Shown here: positions 35,789 to 45,274 of the stretch, in pieces
How the letters are laid out: each line of letters begins with the position of its first letter
Position numbering within the stretch: the first letter of the stretch is position 1
Assembly: GCA_002401455.1 (NCBI GenBank)
Contig: NVTE01000002.1
Span: 149,860-213,859, forward strand
Source: Alphaproteobacteria bacterium
Lineage (GTDB): Bacteria > Pseudomonadota > Alphaproteobacteria > Sphingomonadales > Emcibacteraceae
Length of the DNA: 64,000 nt
Reading direction: 5' to 3'
Translations under genes and position numbers: made by a program
Notes under the pieces: model-generated
Told to the model about the DNA's origin: nothing
What the model saw: the letters and a program-made list of their open reading frames with translations, nothing else
The model's database searches: none

Positions 35789-36877
35789 ATGTCTGAGATC
35801 AAGCGCGAACAACTCCTTAATATCCTGAAATCCATTGCCCACCCGACCAAAGGCGCGGACATTGTCTCACTCGGCATGGTGGAAGGACTTGTGATCAAGG
35901 CAGGCGAGGTCGGTTTTGCCCTCAGCATCAACCCGGTTGAGGCCGAAATGATGGAGCAGATTCGCAAAACCTGCGATGCCAAACTGCTGGAACTCGCGGG
36001 CGTGACCAAGGTGACCTCTGTGCTGACAGCGGAACGGCAACAGACAGCGGGGACAGCCCCCCAAAAACCTAAACCCCACCCCCATACCCAAACGCCGGTC
36101 AAGAACATCCGCAAAATCGACGGCGTCAAGCATGTGGTCGCGGTCGCCAGTGGCAAGGGCGGGGTCGGCAAGTCCACCACCGCCGTCAACCTGGCCCTCG
36201 CCCTGCAGAGCTTGGGCCTGAAAACCGGTATTTTTGATGTGGACATCTATGGCCCCTCGATCCCGATGATGCTGGGCGTTACGGAAAAACCAACCCAGGA
36301 CAAAGACAAAAACATCATCCCGATCATCAAGCACGGCCTGGTCAGCATGTCTCTGGGCTACCTCATGAAACAGGATACCGCCACCATCTGGCGCGGCCCC
36401 ATGGTCATGAGCGCGGTAAAACAGATGATTGCCGACACCAAATGGGATGTGGATGGCGAGCTGGACGTATTGGTGCTCGACCTGCCGCCGGGCACCGGTG
36501 ATGTGCAACTGACCCTGGCCCAGAATGTGGCCATGGACGGCGCCGTGGTCGTCTCCACCCCCCAGGACATTGCCCTGACTGATGCCCGCAAGGGTCTGGA
36601 CATGTTCCAGAAAACCGATGTCACCGTTTTCGGCATCGTGGAAAATATGAGCTACTTCCTCTGCCCCTCCTGTGGTGACCGGTCGGATATTTTCGGCCAT
36701 GGCGGCGCCCGTGACGTGGCGGAGAAGCTCGGGGTTGATTTCCTCGGCGAAATCCCCCTGCATATGGATATCCGAACCACATCGGACAATGGCACCCCAA
36801 TTGTCATCCATCAGCCCGACAGCCCCCATAGCGCCATCTATATTGACATCGCCCGCAAGGTCGCCGCCAAGTTATGA
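35789..36877 (+). CDS. apbC: Mrp/NBP35-type iron-sulfur cluster carrier ATPase (ApbC)
   Basis: This 362-residue protein has an N-terminal MIP18/DUF59 domain (about 1-80), a Pro-rich linker, and a P-loop NTPase domain with the deviant Walker A ASGKGGVGKSTTAVNL, FDVDIYGPSIP and VLDLPPGTGDVQLTL. The cluster-binding CxxC is in FLCPSCG. It transfers [4Fe-4S] clusters to apoproteins. I chose ATG 35789; the open frame runs back about 1 kb over hflK in antisense, which is coincidental. Its 3' end overlaps the next gene in ATGA. Confidence 0.95.
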   Translation: MSEIKREQLLNILKSIAHPTKGADIVSLGMVEGLVIKAGEVGFALSINPVEAEMMEQIRKTCDAKLLELAGVTKVTSVLTAERQQTAGTAPQKPKPHPHTQTPVKNIRKIDGVKHVVAVASGKGGVGKSTTAVNLALALQSLGLKTGIFDVDIYGPSIPMMLGVTEKPTQDKDKNIIPIIKHGLVSMSLGYLMKQDTATIWRGPMVMSAVKQMIADTKWDVDGELDVLVLDLPPGTGDVQLTLAQNVAMDGAVVVSTPQDIALTDARKGLDMFQKTDVTVFGIVENMSYFLCPSCGDRSDIFGHGGARDVAEKLGVDFLGEIPLHMDIRTTSDNGTPIVIHQPDSPHSAIYIDIARKVAAKL

Positions 36878-37290
36878 AGGGTCAGGGCCTGAGGGAGATT
36901 CTGACCTCTGTCAGATCCATAGCCCTGATCGGGGCGAGCCGCAATCCGGAACGGCCGTCCCACCGGGTGATGGCATTCCTCATCAATCAGGGCTATGACG
37001 TCTATCCGGTCAATCCGGGCCTGAGCGGCTCCGAATTATTGGGCCGCAAGGTCTATGCCAGCCTGTCCGACATCCCTGCCCCCATCGACATGATCGATAT
37101 CTTCCGCCAACCGGACGCCGTCGGCCCACTGGTAGAGGCGGCCATTGCCCAGGGGGTCAAGGTGGTCTGGACCCAACTCGGCGTGATTAACACCGCCGCC
37201 GCCGAGGTCGCCGAACGGGCCGGACTGAAGGTGGTCATGGACCGCTGCCCGGCCATTGAAATCCCCAGGCTCGGGCTGTTGAAAACTTAG
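36874..37290 (+). CDS. CoA-binding domain protein (YccU-like)
   Basis: This 138-residue protein is a single Rossmann-type CoA-binding domain (IALIGASRNPERPSHRVMAFL, YDVYPVNPGL, KVVWTQLGVIN, VVMDRCPAIE) like the first domain of succinyl-CoA synthetase alpha. The molecular role of the YccU family is not settled. It overlaps the apbC stop in ATGA, so translation is coupled. Confidence 0.88.
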   Translation: MKGQGLREILTSVRSIALIGASRNPERPSHRVMAFLINQGYDVYPVNPGLSGSELLGRKVYASLSDIPAPIDMIDIFRQPDAVGPLVEAAIAQGVKVVWTQLGVINTAAAEVAERAGLKVVMDRCPAIEIPRLGLLKT

Positions 37291-37407
37291 AGCAATATTA
37301 AAAGCCGGTACATCATGAGTCTTGGCCAACAAATCTTGAATGTAGACTTTTAGGCTGGGGAGGATTATTCTTCCCCCCTGACGTGACTTAAACTTAGGAG
37401 ATCAGTA

Positions 37408-37785
37408 ATGAAACTTATAACCTTATGTTTTTTGACGCTTATGTTCATGCCGTCTTTGGTCCTGGCTTCCGAGCCGATAAATACCATGGCGACCGTGCTG
37501 GTGGACTTAAATCATTACCCCTCAGCTGAGCATAAAAAATCCCTGACCGCTATTATCGGAAACTCCACAAGCACCGAAAGTGAGAAACTGCTCGCGACCA
37601 TAATCACCCGTATCGCCCATAAAGCCAGCGATGCCGACAAAATACTCTTGAGCAAAATATTGAGTGACGAGAGTGAACCTGAAGCCATTAAGACCCTGGC
37701 AAAGGCGATCCTCAACATAAAACACAAACCGCAGGGCGACGATATTGAAGCCTTGAAGGCCCTGATGGGCACCAGCCCAAATTAA
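37408..37785 (+). CDS. Small exported protein of unknown function
   Basis: This 125-residue protein is not recognised. It has a clear signal peptide (KLITLCFLTLMFMPSLVLAS) and a mature helical part with repeated Lys/Ile/Leu-rich segments (KLLATIITRIAHKASDADKI; KTLAKAILNIKHK) that look like short alpha-helical repeats. The ATG has aggag about 9 bases upstream. Its TAA shares bases with the stop of the convergent small gene. Confidence 0.65.
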   Translation: MKLITLCFLTLMFMPSLVLASEPINTMATVLVDLNHYPSAEHKKSLTAIIGNSTSTESEKLLATIITRIAHKASDADKILLSKILSDESEPEAIKTLAKAILNIKHKPQGDDIEALKALMGTSPN

Positions 37786-37994
37786 CCAGGTCGCTTGGGG
37801 GCGTCTCGGGCCTTCGCCCTGCTCAGGAGTTCATCGCGCAGGACCTCCGGCAGAATATCGCTATACTCCTGCAGCAGCGCCACCCCGCCGTCCTCGGGCA
37901 GATCATATTCCGGATGTTTCCTGAGTTCCCGCAGCAGATCATCCAGCGATGTGCATCGCTCGGCAAGCTCCAGGATTTTCCATCTCATCACCAT
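37782..37994 (-). CDS. Small hypothetical protein
   Basis: This 70-residue acidic, probably helical protein (SLDDLLRELRKHPEYDLPEDGG; LPEVLRDELLSRAKARDAP) has an aagga site before its ATG. I do not recognise a family. Its stop codon interlocks with that of the preceding plus-strand gene. It could be a real small cytoplasmic protein; the codon use is like its neighbours. Confidence 0.5.
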   Translation of the reverse strand: MVMRWKILELAERCTSLDDLLRELRKHPEYDLPEDGGVALLQEYSDILPEVLRDELLSRAKARDAPKRPG

Positions 37995-38119
37995 ATCAGT
38001 TATCCTTCACAGCCCCCGGAATGACGTAATCGACATACCGCCCTAGTGTAGCCTAAACGGGGTAAAAAGAACAGCCACTCCCTGGGACCAGAAGGACAGC
38101 CCCAGGAAGCTATTGCGTC

Positions 38120-40234
38120 TTATTCACCGCCCAGCTGACGCCAGAGGTAGACATATTCCATGGCCCGCATGCTGGCTTCCTGGTCATAGTTGGTATTGCC
38201 CTTATGACCGCCTTCCATATTCTCAAAGTAATAGAAGTCATGGCCCTGGGCCTCCATCTTCGCCGCCATTTTGCGGGCATGGCCCGGATGAACCCGGTCA
38301 TCCTTGGTCGAGGTGAAGAAATAGACCTTCGGGTATGATTTATCCTTATCCAGATTCTGCAGCGGGGAATATTTGCTGATATAGTCCCAGTCATCAGTAT
38401 CCGGATTGCCATATTCAGCCATCCAGCTAGCCCCGGCGAGCAATTTGTTATAACGCTTCATATCGAGCAGCGGCACACCGCAGATGATGGCATTGAACAA
38501 GTCAGGTCGCTGGGTGAAGCTGACGCCCATCAACAGACCGCCGTTGCTGCGCCCATCCGCGCCGTAATGCTCTGGTGAACTCAGGCCAGAATTTTGCACA
38601 TCCTCGGCCACGGCATAAAAGTCCTCGTACGCCCGCTGACGGTTTTCATGCAGGGCCGATTGGTGCCAGCGCGGACCATATTCGCCGCCGCCGCGAATAT
38701 TGGCGATGACATAGGCCCCGCCCTTTTCCATCCATAGTTTGCCGCGCAAGGCCCGGTAATGGGGCAGGATCGAAATCTCAAACCCCCCATAGCCATATTG
38801 CAGGACCGGGGTCTTCTTGTTAAGCTTGGTGCCTTTTTTGGTGACGATAAAATAAGGAACCTTGGTGCCGTCCTTGCTGGTGGCCAGGCGTTTTTCCAAT
38901 TTCAGGTCCGAGGCATCAAACCGGGGCGTCAGGGCTTGCAGTTTAATCTCTGTACCGTCCTCAAAATTGACAAAATATAGGCTGGGTGGGGTCAACAGGC
39001 CATCCCGTTTCATGAGCATGTCATTGCTGCTGCCGCTGAATGAGCTGATGGAGAAGACATCTTCGCCGCCAAAGTCGAGGCTACGGCTGATCCAGGCGGT
39101 GCCGTCAAAGGACATTTCCCGGATCCGGCTGGAGACATGCTCCAGACCGACGGTATAGACCTTGTCTCTGGTCACCGTTACCGTAGATATGGTGCCGGTC
39201 AGGCCCGGATCATAAACCGGGGTAATCTTGGAAATACCCCCCATTGCCCGGAAGTCTTCCAGGTCGAAACTGACCAGACTGCCCGACTTATGGCCGCGCC
39301 AGTCTTCTTTCAGCGACACCAGGACCTGGCCCTGATACAGGCCCTCAAGGCTCGATTTTTTCGGCAGGGGCAGTTCCTGCAATCCGCCATCTTTTGTCAC
39401 CAGATAATAGGTGAAATGATAAAAATCATGGCCCCGCAGGACAAAGACCGCTTTATCCTCCGGCCGGGTAAAACTCATGGGGAAAGAGAAGGTTTCCTCT
39501 GCATCCATTTCCAGAACCGATGTGGCCGCGGTCAACTGATCACCCCGGTGCCAGCGTTTCATAATCCGCGGATAGCCGGAAGTGTTCATGCTCGACACCC
39601 CGTCCCCATCTGGCCCCCAGTCGGTGGCGATCAGCAGGGTATCTTTATCTTCCCATCCCAGATTTGTTTTCGACAACGGCACCTGGAATCCATTTTTGAC
39701 AAAAGACTTCTCGGTAATATCAAATTCCCGGTAGGTGGTGGCATCCGTACCGCCCGGAGACAGACTGATCAGGCAACGGGTATAGTCCGGGGCCAGGCAA
39801 TCAGCGCTTTTATAGATCCAGTTCTGGTCCTCGACCTTGGCCAAGGCATCCACATCCATCAGCACATCCCAGGTGGGGGTGCCGGATTTATAGCTGTCGA
39901 CCGTTGCCCGACGCCAGATGCCGCGCACATGGGCCTGGTCCCGCCAGAAATTATAAACATAACCGCCCCGAATGGTGCCGTAGGTAATCCGGTCAGAGGC
40001 GGTGAGGATGTCATAAGCCTGTTTTTTATAGCCTTCAAACAGGGGGTCATTGGTCAGCACGTCCAGAGTTTTTTTATTCTGTCCCCGCACCCAGTCGAGC
40101 GCTTTCTCGCCGTCAACTTCCTCCAGCCACAGCAGGGATCGGTCATTATCTTCTGCCCAGGTGGCCGGTGAAGAAACAACGGAAATCGCAACGATGGCAC
40201 TGACAACAATACCCCTCCAACAAACAGACGTCAT
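38120..40234 (-). CDS. Prolyl oligopeptidase family serine peptidase (S9A), exported
   Basis: This 704-residue protein has a signal peptide (ending near SSPATWAE), a seven-bladed propeller (about 70-420) and a C-terminal alpha/beta-hydrolase domain. The nucleophile Ser is in GRSNGGLLMG, the Asp in TKDDRVHPGH and the His in EGGHKGNT. It cleaves short proline-containing peptides, here most likely in the periplasm. The ATG follows AGGAGG. It is monocistronic; upstream is 180 bases of AT-rich DNA before the divergent HIG1 gene. Confidence 0.93.
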   Translation of the reverse strand: MTSVCWRGIVVSAIVAISVVSSPATWAEDNDRSLLWLEEVDGEKALDWVRGQNKKTLDVLTNDPLFEGYKKQAYDILTASDRITYGTIRGGYVYNFWRDQAHVRGIWRRATVDSYKSGTPTWDVLMDVDALAKVEDQNWIYKSADCLAPDYTRCLISLSPGGTDATTYREFDITEKSFVKNGFQVPLSKTNLGWEDKDTLLIATDWGPDGDGVSSMNTSGYPRIMKRWHRGDQLTAATSVLEMDAEETFSFPMSFTRPEDKAVFVLRGHDFYHFTYYLVTKDGGLQELPLPKKSSLEGLYQGQVLVSLKEDWRGHKSGSLVSFDLEDFRAMGGISKITPVYDPGLTGTISTVTVTRDKVYTVGLEHVSSRIREMSFDGTAWISRSLDFGGEDVFSISSFSGSSNDMLMKRDGLLTPPSLYFVNFEDGTEIKLQALTPRFDASDLKLEKRLATSKDGTKVPYFIVTKKGTKLNKKTPVLQYGYGGFEISILPHYRALRGKLWMEKGGAYVIANIRGGGEYGPRWHQSALHENRQRAYEDFYAVAEDVQNSGLSSPEHYGADGRSNGGLLMGVSFTQRPDLFNAIICGVPLLDMKRYNKLLAGASWMAEYGNPDTDDWDYISKYSPLQNLDKDKSYPKVYFFTSTKDDRVHPGHARKMAAKMEAQGHDFYYFENMEGGHKGNTNYDQEASMRAMEYVYLWRQLGGE

Positions 40235-40414
40235 GTAATCCTCCTCAACATTATGTACTAATTTTCTTTCTCTTTAGGCAAAAACACTATATTCTAATGA
40301 TTGAAATGCCAAGGAAATATGGCATATATTTTGACTGACGAAATAATATGCATTTTTCCGTATTTAATGGCGGATATTGTCTCGTAAAAGAACAAAAAAA
40401 AGGAGTATATTCAA

Positions 40415-40606
40415 ATGAACTGGCTTCTAATCCTGATTGTTATTGGCGTGTTAGTCACCGGCGGCATTATGTTTATGGGCGTTGCCTCCATGAGCCAGGG
40501 CGGAAAATTTGACGACAAAAACAGCAACAAATTCATGCAGGCACGGGTTGTTGCCCAATTTGCCACCCTGATCCTTGTGGTGCTCTACCTCTATCTTTAC
40601 ACCTGA
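40415..40606 (+). CDS. HIG1-domain twin transmembrane protein
   Basis: This 63-residue protein has two membrane helices (LLILIVIGVLVTGGIMFMGV and VAQFATLILVVLYLYLY) joined by a short polar loop with NKFMQARVVAQ, matching small bacterial HIG1-type proteins. Eukaryotic relatives assist assembly of respiratory complexes; bacterial function is not settled. AAGGAG precedes the ATG. It lies 11 bases before the adenosyltransferase gene, and the pairing probably reflects one transcript. Confidence 0.85.
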   Translation: MNWLLILIVIGVLVTGGIMFMGVASMSQGGKFDDKNSNKFMQARVVAQFATLILVVLYLYLYT

Positions 40607-40617
40607 GATTAAACACG

Positions 40618-41193
40618 ATGGTTAAACTGACCAAGATTTATACCCGTGGTGGTGACAAGGGCCAGACTTCCCTGTCCGATGGAAGCCGCCAGCCGAAATA
40701 TGCCCCGCGTATTGAAGCCTATGGCACCATTGATGAGGCCAATTCGGCCTACGGCCTGGCCCGGCTGCATACGGCCAAGCTGAAGCAAGGGCAGTATGAT
40801 GACATGTTGTCCCGCATCCAGAATGACCTGTTTGATGCCGGGGCCGATGTCTCGACACCGGCAGGCTCGGTCAAGGCGGAATATGAGCTGAGAATCATTG
40901 ATTCCCAAGTCGTTAGGCTTGAGCAGGAAATCGACCAGATGAATGCCGACCTGGCCCCGCTGAATTCCTTCATTCTGCCCGGTGGCAGTGCGGCAGCGGC
41001 CTATCTGCATCTGTGCCGGACTATTGTTCGCCGCGCCGAACGGCTGCTGGTCCAGACGGCGGAAAATGAAGAGATCAACCCGGTGGTGATCCGTTACCTG
41101 AACCGCCTGTCTGACCACGCCTTTGTCATGAGCCGGGTGCTCAACAACAATGGTGCCGACGATGTGCTCTGGGTTCCCGGGGCCAACCGATAA
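40618..41193 (+). CDS. Cob(I)yrinic acid a,c-diamide adenosyltransferase, PduO type
   Basis: This 191-residue enzyme makes adenosylcobalamin from cob(I)alamin and ATP. The ATP-binding N-terminus YTRGGDKGQTSLSDGSR and the later RRAERLL, NRLSDHAFVMSR motifs are diagnostic of the PduO fold. It implies a B12-dependent enzyme somewhere in the genome, such as methylmalonyl-CoA mutase. Followed by a VOC-family gene 16 bases on. Confidence 0.94.
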   Translation: MVKLTKIYTRGGDKGQTSLSDGSRQPKYAPRIEAYGTIDEANSAYGLARLHTAKLKQGQYDDMLSRIQNDLFDAGADVSTPAGSVKAEYELRIIDSQVVRLEQEIDQMNADLAPLNSFILPGGSAAAAYLHLCRTIVRRAERLLVQTAENEEINPVVIRYLNRLSDHAFVMSRVLNNNGADDVLWVPGANR

Positions 41194-41209
41194 CCTGAAA
41201 GGCTATATC

Positions 41210-41611
41210 ATGGCCCCTGAATTGACTGGAATCGACCATTTACATGTCTATGTTCCCGACCGGAAACAGGCGGCAGAATGGTTTAAGACCGTTATGGGAT
41301 TCCACATTGTCGAGGCCTTTAAATTCTGGGCGGAAAATGACCAGGGACCCTTAACTATCGAAGACCCTTCGGGCACAGTTCATCTTGCCCTGTTCCAGCG
41401 GCAGGATTTCATCCCCTCGACCGTCATCGCTTTTGGGGCCAGCGGGGCGGAATTCCTCAATTGGATAGCCCACCTTGAGGCGCTTGATCTCGTCGACAGA
41501 TTGGCGGATCACACCAAAGCCTGGTCGCTTTATTTCCGCGACCCCTATGGCAACAGCTATGAAATCACAACGCTCCACTATGAGCATGTTGCCGACCAAA
41601 TGAAGACCTGA
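41210..41611 (+). CDS. VOC-family (glyoxalase/dioxygenase fold) protein
   Basis: This 133-residue protein has the vicinal-oxygen-chelate pattern: a His near the N-terminus (GIDHLHVYVPD), an internal betaalphabetabetabeta repeat, and FRDPYGNSYEITTLHYE with the terminal metal-binding Glu. Function is not assignable within the superfamily (glyoxalase, extradiol dioxygenase, antibiotic binding). I chose ATG 41210; an upstream in-frame ATG lies inside the adenosyltransferase gene. Confidence 0.82.
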   Translation: MAPELTGIDHLHVYVPDRKQAAEWFKTVMGFHIVEAFKFWAENDQGPLTIEDPSGTVHLALFQRQDFIPSTVIAFGASGAEFLNWIAHLEALDLVDRLADHTKAWSLYFRDPYGNSYEITTLHYEHVADQMKT

Positions 41612-41718
41612 GTATCGGTCCTTTATCAGTCTAGTTTTTTTGTACGTTACACTTCAGTTTTTCCGAGGGATATCATCTGTCTTGTAAATGGGACAGCAAC
41701 AAACAAAAGGACGAGGAT

Positions 41719-42354
41719 ATGACCAAACCCAACCGAAGAGTATTCCTTAAACTTGGCGCCGCCAGTGGCGCGGCCGGCCTGTTTTTAACGCCCGCCCAGG
41801 CTACCACGCTGACCCCATCAGAAGAAGCAGGCCCCTTCTATCCCGTGGTCGCTCAAAAAGACAAGGATCTTGACCTGACCAGGGTAGCGGGTCAGCAGGG
41901 CGTGGCCAAAGGGCCCGTCATCATCATAGAAGGACAGGTGCTGGATACCGATGGCCAGCCCCTCGAAAACGCCACGATAGACCTGTGGCAGGCAAATGCC
42001 GCAGGCCGGTATGCGCATCCCCATGACACCAACCCAGCGCCCCTGGACCCAAACTTTCAGGGGTGGGCGATCCTGCAGAGCAACAAGCAGGGCAAATTCC
42101 GTATCATAACAATCTACCCGGGGGCCTATCCCGCATCTGAAACATGGACGCGGCCACCACATATACATTTTAAGGTCAGCCGGAAAGAATATATTGAACT
42201 GACGACCCAGATGTATTTTCCAGATCAAAACCTTCATGAGGCGGACCATTTGCTGAAACGAAAAAGCAAAGAAGAAGCCAAACTTATGACAGCGTCAAAA
42301 ATTCTGGTCAGTCCGGAGACATATACCTACACCATTGTCCTGCAGAAGGCATAA
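41719..42354 (+). CDS. Tat-exported intradiol dioxygenase-like protein
   Basis: This 211-residue protein has a twin-arginine leader (NRRVFLKLGAASGAAGLF, cleavage near PAQA) and a mature beta-sandwich of the intradiol ring-cleavage dioxygenase family (TPSEEAGPFYPV; VLDTDGQPLENATIDLWQAN). Candidate Fe(III) ligands are present: Tyr in AGRYAHPHD, Tyr in YPGAYPAS, and both His of RPPHIHFKV. Known protocatechuate 3,4-dioxygenases are cytoplasmic, so a Tat-exported copy is less usual; exported family members of unknown substrate exist. AGGACGAGG precedes the ATG. Confidence 0.87.
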   Translation: MTKPNRRVFLKLGAASGAAGLFLTPAQATTLTPSEEAGPFYPVVAQKDKDLDLTRVAGQQGVAKGPVIIIEGQVLDTDGQPLENATIDLWQANAAGRYAHPHDTNPAPLDPNFQGWAILQSNKQGKFRIITIYPGAYPASETWTRPPHIHFKVSRKEYIELTTQMYFPDQNLHEADHLLKRKSKEEAKLMTASKILVSPETYTYTIVLQKA

Positions 42355-42439
42355 ATACCTCTTCGCCCGACAAGGTAATACCTGAGAGGAGGGGAAGCCA
42401 ACCACTGTCATGGCGACTCTCTCTTTTGACGCCGACAGC

Positions 42440-42847
42440 TTATTTGGCTTTTAATTCATTATAGAGGCTGTCGGACAGGATGGTGCGCAAGGCATCCAGA
42501 CCCTTGACCCAGGCGGTCATTTCTTCGCTGCCGTTGATCTTTTTACTATCGGCGGCAAATTCACTGAGGTCCTTCCATTCAACCGTAACCACAACGGTGC
42601 CGGTTTCCGGTCCAGCAAAAGACGCGTACCACACCCGGATTTCGCCTTTGGCTTTTAGTTTTTTTAGGATTTTCTTACCGGTTTCAAGTTCCTGGACATA
42701 AGCGGCAGGGTGATCTGATTTCACCACCAAGACTCGGATTACAGGATCTGCGGCATAAGATACGGAGCCAAAAACAGTTAGAACCAGGCCAATAATGACA
42801 CCAAAAAAAACGATCTTCATACTCATAAAACGTAACGGGCAAGTCAT
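42440..42847 (-). CDS. Exported hypothetical protein, possibly NIPSNAP/dimeric alpha-beta barrel
   Basis: This 135-residue protein begins with an uncleaved-looking or long signal peptide (MKIVFFGVIIGLVLTVFGSVSYAAD at 10-34). The mature part (VIRVLVVKSDHPAAYVQELE; VWYASFAGPETGTVVVTVEW; SEFAADSKKINGSEEM) has the alternating pattern of a ferredoxin-like dimeric alpha-beta barrel, as in NIPSNAP-type proteins. The first ATG has GGAGAG upstream. Function unknown. Confidence 0.6.
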   Translation of the reverse strand: MTCPLRFMSMKIVFFGVIIGLVLTVFGSVSYAADPVIRVLVVKSDHPAAYVQELETGKKILKKLKAKGEIRVWYASFAGPETGTVVVTVEWKDLSEFAADSKKINGSEEMTAWVKGLDALRTILSDSLYNELKAK

Positions 42848-43081
42848 CAGACTCTCCTATTTTTTGAGATTTAAAACGGTATTGGTATGAAAAGAAGCTC
42901 TATATTAGCATATATTAATTCAATGAACAACGGGGGACGGCCTGCCTTGGCAATAACCCTAGAAAGATACCGCCCTATTTAACAATATTTTTATGTTTTA
43001 TTAATCTTATAGGTTGTATTGTTCGTTAACGCAGGAAAACCTGTCAACAGATGTCATCAGTAAAAGAGAAAACTAAGGGAT

Positions 43082-43399
43082 ATGGCTTTTTTACGCATAG
43101 AATTGATCACACATTTGGAAAGAACCCTGGCCATCACCCTGGTCAAGGATATCATCCTCAATGCTGAGGGTTGGATTGTCAGCCATCAATTTTTCTCTAA
43201 TACCTTCGCGTCGCTCAATTTTGAGATACCCTATGCTACAATCGACAGTCTCCTCACCTGCCTGAAAGCCGAAGACTTTACCTTCACCCTAATCGAAGAC
43301 TGCCCACGGGGAAAAAAGGGCGATGTCTGCGGGGGCGTCTCCCTAACATTTGTTCACAATAAACCCGATATGAACCGGGAAGTTCCGCCCTTCGGCTAG
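43082..43399 (+). CDS. Hypothetical protein
   Basis: This 105-residue protein is not recognised. It is soluble, with mixed alpha/beta pattern (RIELITHLERTLAITLVKDI; FTFTLIEDCPRGKKGDVCGG; VSLTFVHNK). An aaggga site precedes the ATG. It stands alone, convergent with tdk, and the 230 bases upstream are AT-rich and look like a promoter. Confidence 0.55.
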   Translation: MAFLRIELITHLERTLAITLVKDIILNAEGWIVSHQFFSNTFASLNFEIPYATIDSLLTCLKAEDFTFTLIEDCPRGKKGDVCGGVSLTFVHNKPDMNREVPPFG

Positions 43400-43424
43400 C
43401 CCGGACTACCAAACTACCTCTTTG

Positions 43425-44000
43425 TCAAAAAGCCTGTTCCATGAAGTGCTTGCGGCAGAGAACGATATAGCGGTCATTGCCGCCAATTTCGGTTTGCTCG
43501 CCTTCCCGGATCACTTTACCCTGCTCATCGGTCCGTAGGTTCATGGTCGCCTTACGGCCGCATTTGCAGATGGTTTTCAATTCCCTGAGCTCATCCGCAA
43601 GAGCCAGAAGATGCATACTGCCTTCAAACAGATTGGCCTGAAAATCGGTCCTGAGGCCATAGGTTAACACCGGAATCCCGATACGGTCACAGATCGCCGC
43701 CAGTTGAAAGACCTGATCCCGGGTCAGGAACTGAGCCTCATCAATCAGCAGGCAATTGAGGTTGCGCTTTTTCAGTTCTTCGGTGACCTGTCGGTAAATA
43801 TCGGTTTTGTCATCAAAGGTATGGGCCTTTTCCTCCAGCCCGATCCGGGAGGCAATTACCCCGCGGCCATAGCGATCATCCAGCGCCGCCGTAAACAGCA
43901 TGGTTTCCATGCCCCGTTCCCGGTAGTTAAAGCTGGATTGCAGCAGAGTGGTTGATTTTCCAGCATTCATGGATGAATAATAGAAATATAATTTTGCCAT
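43425..44000 (-). CDS. tdk: Thymidine kinase
   Basis: This 191-residue type II thymidine kinase has the P-loop [16 protein letters not shown], the Walker-B-like [10 protein letters not shown], a lid region ([15 protein letters not shown]) and the zinc-binding cysteines of [10 protein letters not shown] and VLCRKHF. It salvages thymidine to dTMP. I chose ATG 44000, which gives the canonical MAKLYFYYS start; the longer frame adds 18 codons with no family support. Confidence 0.95.
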   Translation of the reverse strand: MAKLYFYYSSMNAGKSTTLLQSSFNYRERGMETMLFTAALDDRYGRGVIASRIGLEEKAHTFDDKTDIYRQVTEELKKRNLNCLLIDEAQFLTRDQVFQLAAICDRIGIPVLTYGLRTDFQANLFEGSMHLLALADELRELKTICKCGRKATMNLRTDEQGKVIREGEQTEIGGNDRYIVLCRKHFMEQAF

Positions 44001-44027
44001 AACGTTCCCGAATCCCACTATACCGTT

Positions 44028-44070
44028 CTGAAAAGTAAATATAGCCCAGGGCACTTACCCTGAGCTATAT
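44028..44070 (-). terminator. Intrinsic terminator after qhpB (minus strand)
   Basis: A 13-base stem (44039-44051 with 44058-44070, one G-U pair) is followed in the minus direction by tttacttttc. It ends the qhpADCB operon, so no further qhp gene is read through from it. Confidence 0.88.
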
Positions 44071-44158
44071 GTCTTCAAATTTCACCATACGGTATATATA
44101 TCTGATCGTAAACTGGAAATTAGATTACCCTCGAACCCGATGGGTGACAGAGAGTTTT

Positions 44159-45259
44159 CTACTTCAGAGTCTCCCTCTGGATCATCCGCATGGATGACGT
44201 ACTTTGATCTCCGCAGCCCTTGGGCAGAAAAATCTGACCGGTTTTTGTCAGGGTATCAGGATCATAGGTCGCCACATCACAGGCGGCTCCGCCCACATAA
44301 ACTTGCTTCCCATCCGCCGAAATATTGACGGCATAATAGGTATGGTCCTGATCAATGCGCCCGGCCAGGGTGTGGGTCTCAAGATCAATTTTGGTCAGCT
44401 GGGTATAGGTCCCAAAGGCATGCTTGCCGGTGGGACTAACCACGGTGGAGAAAATCAGCACCGACGTATCTTCAAAATCATTGATCTCATATTTCCCCGT
44501 ATCCAGGTCCAATGTCATCAAACCGGTTTTATAGGCCCCGGGATCATCAGCGGCTTTATCGGTTTTCACCGAATAGACCGGCGTCGAGAAAATGTCCGTC
44601 TGATCCCACAGCGGCCAGAAATCAAGCACATCCGGCAATGACCGGTTTTTCAGGCTCCAGTTCCGCAGGGGAAGAGTCTCGACAATTTCGCCGGTCTGCG
44701 GGTTCATTTTATAGATATCAAAGCCCAGGGCATAAAGCCATTTATCATCCGTTGATTTCATCAGCATATGAATACGGCGCGGGGCCTCAAATGTACGAAT
44801 GGGCTCAGCCTTCAGGCCCGAAGATGTATCATAGACCGCAATCCGAGTCGGCAGCTGTTGATATTCCGACAGCATGATCCGGGTCGACAGCTGATAGACA
44901 TAAAGCTCCTTGCCGTCCCGGCTGATGTCAAAGGCATAAAAGGCCTGACGCCGGATATCACCTTTGATGAAGTCGGCGCGAAACACCTGCTCCCCAGTAT
45001 CAATATCAAGGCCAACGATGGACTTCATACGATTGGTCAGCACATAGACGATTTTGCCATCGGGTGACGGGGCGAAAGAAAATACCGTTCGCCCGGCGTT
45101 GGGAATTTCATGGCTGCGGACAACTTTTTGTTTTTTCATATCCAGAATATGAATAAAACCCGGCTTGGTCCCGGTGATCAGATATTCAGTATTTTCCGCC
45201 TGAACCCCTGTGGATAACAGAAAGACAGCCCCCAGAAACATCACTATTTTACGCATCAT
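44159..45259 (-). CDS. qhpB: Quinohemoprotein amine dehydrogenase, beta subunit
   Basis: This 366-residue protein has a signal peptide (ending near STGVQAEN) and a series of about seven WD-like propeller repeats (YLITGTKPGFIHILDM; FSFAPSPDGKIVYVLTN; VNISADGKQVYVGG), the fold of the QHNDH beta subunit that packs against the CTQ-bearing gamma subunit. The enzyme oxidises primary amines to aldehydes in the periplasm. Last gene of the operon, 15 bases after qhpC. Confidence 0.92.
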   Translation of the reverse strand: MMRKIVMFLGAVFLLSTGVQAENTEYLITGTKPGFIHILDMKKQKVVRSHEIPNAGRTVFSFAPSPDGKIVYVLTNRMKSIVGLDIDTGEQVFRADFIKGDIRRQAFYAFDISRDGKELYVYQLSTRIMLSEYQQLPTRIAVYDTSSGLKAEPIRTFEAPRRIHMLMKSTDDKWLYALGFDIYKMNPQTGEIVETLPLRNWSLKNRSLPDVLDFWPLWDQTDIFSTPVYSVKTDKAADDPGAYKTGLMTLDLDTGKYEINDFEDTSVLIFSTVVSPTGKHAFGTYTQLTKIDLETHTLAGRIDQDHTYYAVNISADGKQVYVGGAACDVATYDPDTLTKTGQIFLPKGCGDQSTSSMRMIQRETLK

Positions 45260-45274
45260 TTTATCCTGTTTATC

